Made by a program: the position numbers and the translations under genes | NCBI GenBank assembly: GCA_035273665.1 | Contig: DATEOW010000023.1 | Location: 1-14,656 of the forward strand | DNA: 14,656 nt | Reading direction: 5' to 3' | From: DATEEW01 sp035273665 | Lineage (GTDB): Bacteria; Pseudomonadota; Gammaproteobacteria; Burkholderiales; SG8-39 | Part shown: piece after piece, positions 13,399-14,656 of the stretch | How the letters are laid out: the number at the start of each line of letters is the position of its first letter | Numbering within the stretch: position 1 is the first letter of the stretch | The notes under the pieces: generated by a model | What the model was told of the DNA's origin: nothing | The model's input: the letters and a program-made list of their open reading frames with translations, nothing else | The model's database searches: none

Positions 13399-14532
13399 CT
13401 ACAAAGGTTCTAGACGCGCCAGTACGCCCTCCTCTGCGTCGGTAAGCAAATAGAGATAACCATCCGGGCCGCTGCGCACATCGCGAATCCGGCCTAACCC
13501 ATTGCTCAAGAGGCGTTCTTCCTTTACGACACGGTTGTCTTGTAGTTGCAAGCGCACCAGCATTTGATCTTTCAAAGCACCCACGAATAAATCACCGCGC
13601 CAACGCGGGAACTTGTCGCCCGCGTAAAAAGCCATACCCGAAGGCGCAATAGAAGGTACCCAGTAATAAAGCGGTGCAGCAATGCCCGACTTCGTCGCCC
13701 CTTCGCCGATCTTTGTCCCAATCCCGTAGTTGACACCATAGGTCACTACCGGCCAGCCGTAGTTGGCGCCTGCTTCCAAAATGTTGATTTCATCGCCGCC
13801 TTGCGGACCATGTTCGTGCGTCCACACCGCGCCGGTCCGCGGATGCAATGCGGCGCCTTGCACGTTGCGCTGACCACGCGTGAATTTTTCCGGCTTTGCG
13901 TTCCTTATGTTGAGGAAGGGGTTGTCCTCGGGTACACGGCCATCGTCATGTAAGCGAATCGTGCTCCCGGCATGGTCGTCGAATTTCTGCGCGCGTTCCT
14001 GCTCGCCACGCTCGCCCAGCGTTAGATAGACGTAACCTTCTCGATCGAAAACGATACGACCGCCAAAGTGAATCGCGGTCCGCGTCTTCGGTCGCATACT
14101 GAAGATCACGCGCCTGTCTTCCAAGCGAAACTTGCCCGGTGACTCGACAAGCCGCGCGCGCATCAGCGCAGTGCTTGCACCGCCTTCGCCGCGCTCCGCA
14201 TACGATAGATAGACAAGGCCGTTCTGCGCATACCGTGGATGCAGGGCAACGTCAAAGAGACCCGCTTGCCCACCGGTGACGACTTCCGGTATGCCTTCCA
14301 CCGGTTGAGGCATCAAAGCCCCGTCCGCACCCACCACGCGCAGGCGTCCCGGTCGCTCGGTCACCAGCATGCGTCCGTCGGGAAGGAAGGCGACGCACCA
14401 GGGATGCTCGAGTCCGCGCGTCATCACGACGACGCGAAAGCGCTCTTCTTCGCTTTTTATGCCCGCTTGCTCTTGTGCGACCACCGGTACGCACCAGCAT
14501 AAAGCGCATAAAAGTAGAAACCTTGGGCTCAT
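13399..14532 (-). CDS. Soluble PQQ-dependent aldose sugar dehydrogenase family protein
   Basis: Periplasmic quinoprotein expected to oxidise aldoses to lactones using PQQ and calcium, as do the soluble glucose dehydrogenase of Acinetobacter and YliI of Escherichia coli. From the chosen ATG, preceded by a GAGAGAG ribosome site, the product is 377 residues with a signal peptide (MSPRFLLLCALCWCVPVVA). It shows the six-bladed propeller landmarks LEHPWCVAFLPDGRMLVTERPGRL, IHFGGRIVF with His155 as the likely catalytic base, the Arg222-Asn223 pair in GQRNVQGAALHP, WTHEHGPQGGDEIN, and GRIRDV with Arg348/Arg350 at the PQQ site. The 22-residue extension to 14598 is rejected because it precedes the signal peptide. 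No PQQ synthesis genes lie in the window, so the cofactor source is unknown. Confidence 0.93.
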   Translation of the reverse strand: MSPRFLLLCALCWCVPVVAQEQAGIKSEEERFRVVVMTRGLEHPWCVAFLPDGRMLVTERPGRLRVVGADGALMPQPVEGIPEVVTGGQAGLFDVALHPRYAQNGLVYLSYAERGEGGASTALMRARLVESPGKFRLEDRRVIFSMRPKTRTAIHFGGRIVFDREGYVYLTLGERGEQERAQKFDDHAGSTIRLHDDGRVPEDNPFLNIRNAKPEKFTRGQRNVQGAALHPRTGAVWTHEHGPQGGDEINILEAGANYGWPVVTYGVNYGIGTKIGEGATKSGIAAPLYYWVPSIAPSGMAFYAGDKFPRWRGDLFVGALKDQMLVRLQLQDNRVVKEERLLSNGLGRIRDVRSGPDGYLYLLTDAEEGVLARLEPL

Positions 14533-14591
14533 CCGCTCTCTCTCAATCTGCGTCAATGAATGAATCCATGCGATTCGGTTAAGGTGCAGCC

Positions 14592-14656
14592 ATGACAATC
14601 TTCAGCCTTCTCGATGCACAACTGGCTTTCGGCATGGAGCCTCTGCTCGACCGGGC
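14592..14656 (+). CDS. uup: ABC-F family ATPase, Uup-like (N-terminal fragment)
   Basis: Only the first 21 codons are in the window, running off its right edge. The peptide MTIFSLLDAQLAFGMEPLLD fits the N terminus of Uup/ABC-F proteins, where a short strand and the phrase 'D-A-Q-L-A-F/Y-G...LLD' lead into the first Walker A domain. AAGGTG (14581-14586) gives a good ribosome site. Uup-type proteins are soluble ATPases linked to ribosome function or DNA-repair intermediates. The start lies 59 bases from the divergent PQQ dehydrogenase start. The call rests on few residues. Confidence 0.6.
   Translation, partial: MTIFSLLDAQLAFGMEPLLDR

Noticed and set aside
1..14656. Mobile element, CRISPR array, prophage or defence island
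   Set aside because: No transposase, integrase, spaced repeats of CRISPR type or defence-gene domains were seen; the tRNA-Leu gene shows no attachment-site duplicate within the window.

Overview
The window is an ordinary-looking chromosomal segment from a moderately GC-rich pseudomonadote, most likely a betaproteobacterium. The support is the order queA-tgt-yajC-secD-secF, the purB / YibF-type GST / nudJ-mnmA neighbourhood without an hflD gene between purB and mnmA, and the acidic NWEDDDDDEYC stretch in MnmA. The assignment to class is inference from recalled family features, not from a search. I see no insertion sequence, prophage, CRISPR array or plasmid function.

Layout. On the left a tRNA-Leu(CAA) gene (75-159, minus) diverges from a plus-strand block: queA (237-1301) and tgt (1428-2540) for queuosine in tRNA, then yajC (2628-2948, TTG start), secD (2980-4824) and secF (4914-5846) for the SecDF-YajC accessory complex of the Sec translocon. 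secF converges on purB (5860-7221, minus), and the junction carries a 17-bp tandem duplication that holds both stop codons. The purB start codon overlaps the likely start of a divergent UDG-family (probable Fe-S) gene (7220-7864, plus), which is followed by a YibF-like glutathione transferase gene (7958-8566, plus).

The GST gene converges, one base apart, on a long minus-strand series. Read in the direction of transcription it is: soluble PQQ-dependent aldose dehydrogenase (14532-13399), a SpoIIAA/STAS-like protein (13337-12969), nudJ (12922-12464), a secreted protein with a plausible Cys-His-Asp triad (12471-11911), mnmA (11920-10844) and a hybrid sensor kinase (10730-8568). nudJ, the secreted protein and mnmA overlap end to end and look translationally coupled. 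At the right edge the first 21 codons of an ABC-F (Uup-like) gene run off on the plus strand.

How the genes work together. The theme is tRNA maturation and modification (tRNA-Leu, QueA, Tgt, MnmA) plus protein export (YajC-SecD-SecF), with purine synthesis (PurB), nucleotide clean-up (NudJ), a DNA-repair candidate and a sensor kinase between. Nothing here forms an obvious undescribed multi-gene system. The best leads are small: the secreted triad protein translationally coupled to mnmA, a plus-strand terminator standing against both minus-strand genes around it, three helically phased 11-bp repeats before the sensor kinase, the secF/purB junction duplication, and the CATG start-on-start overlap of purB and the UDG-family gene.
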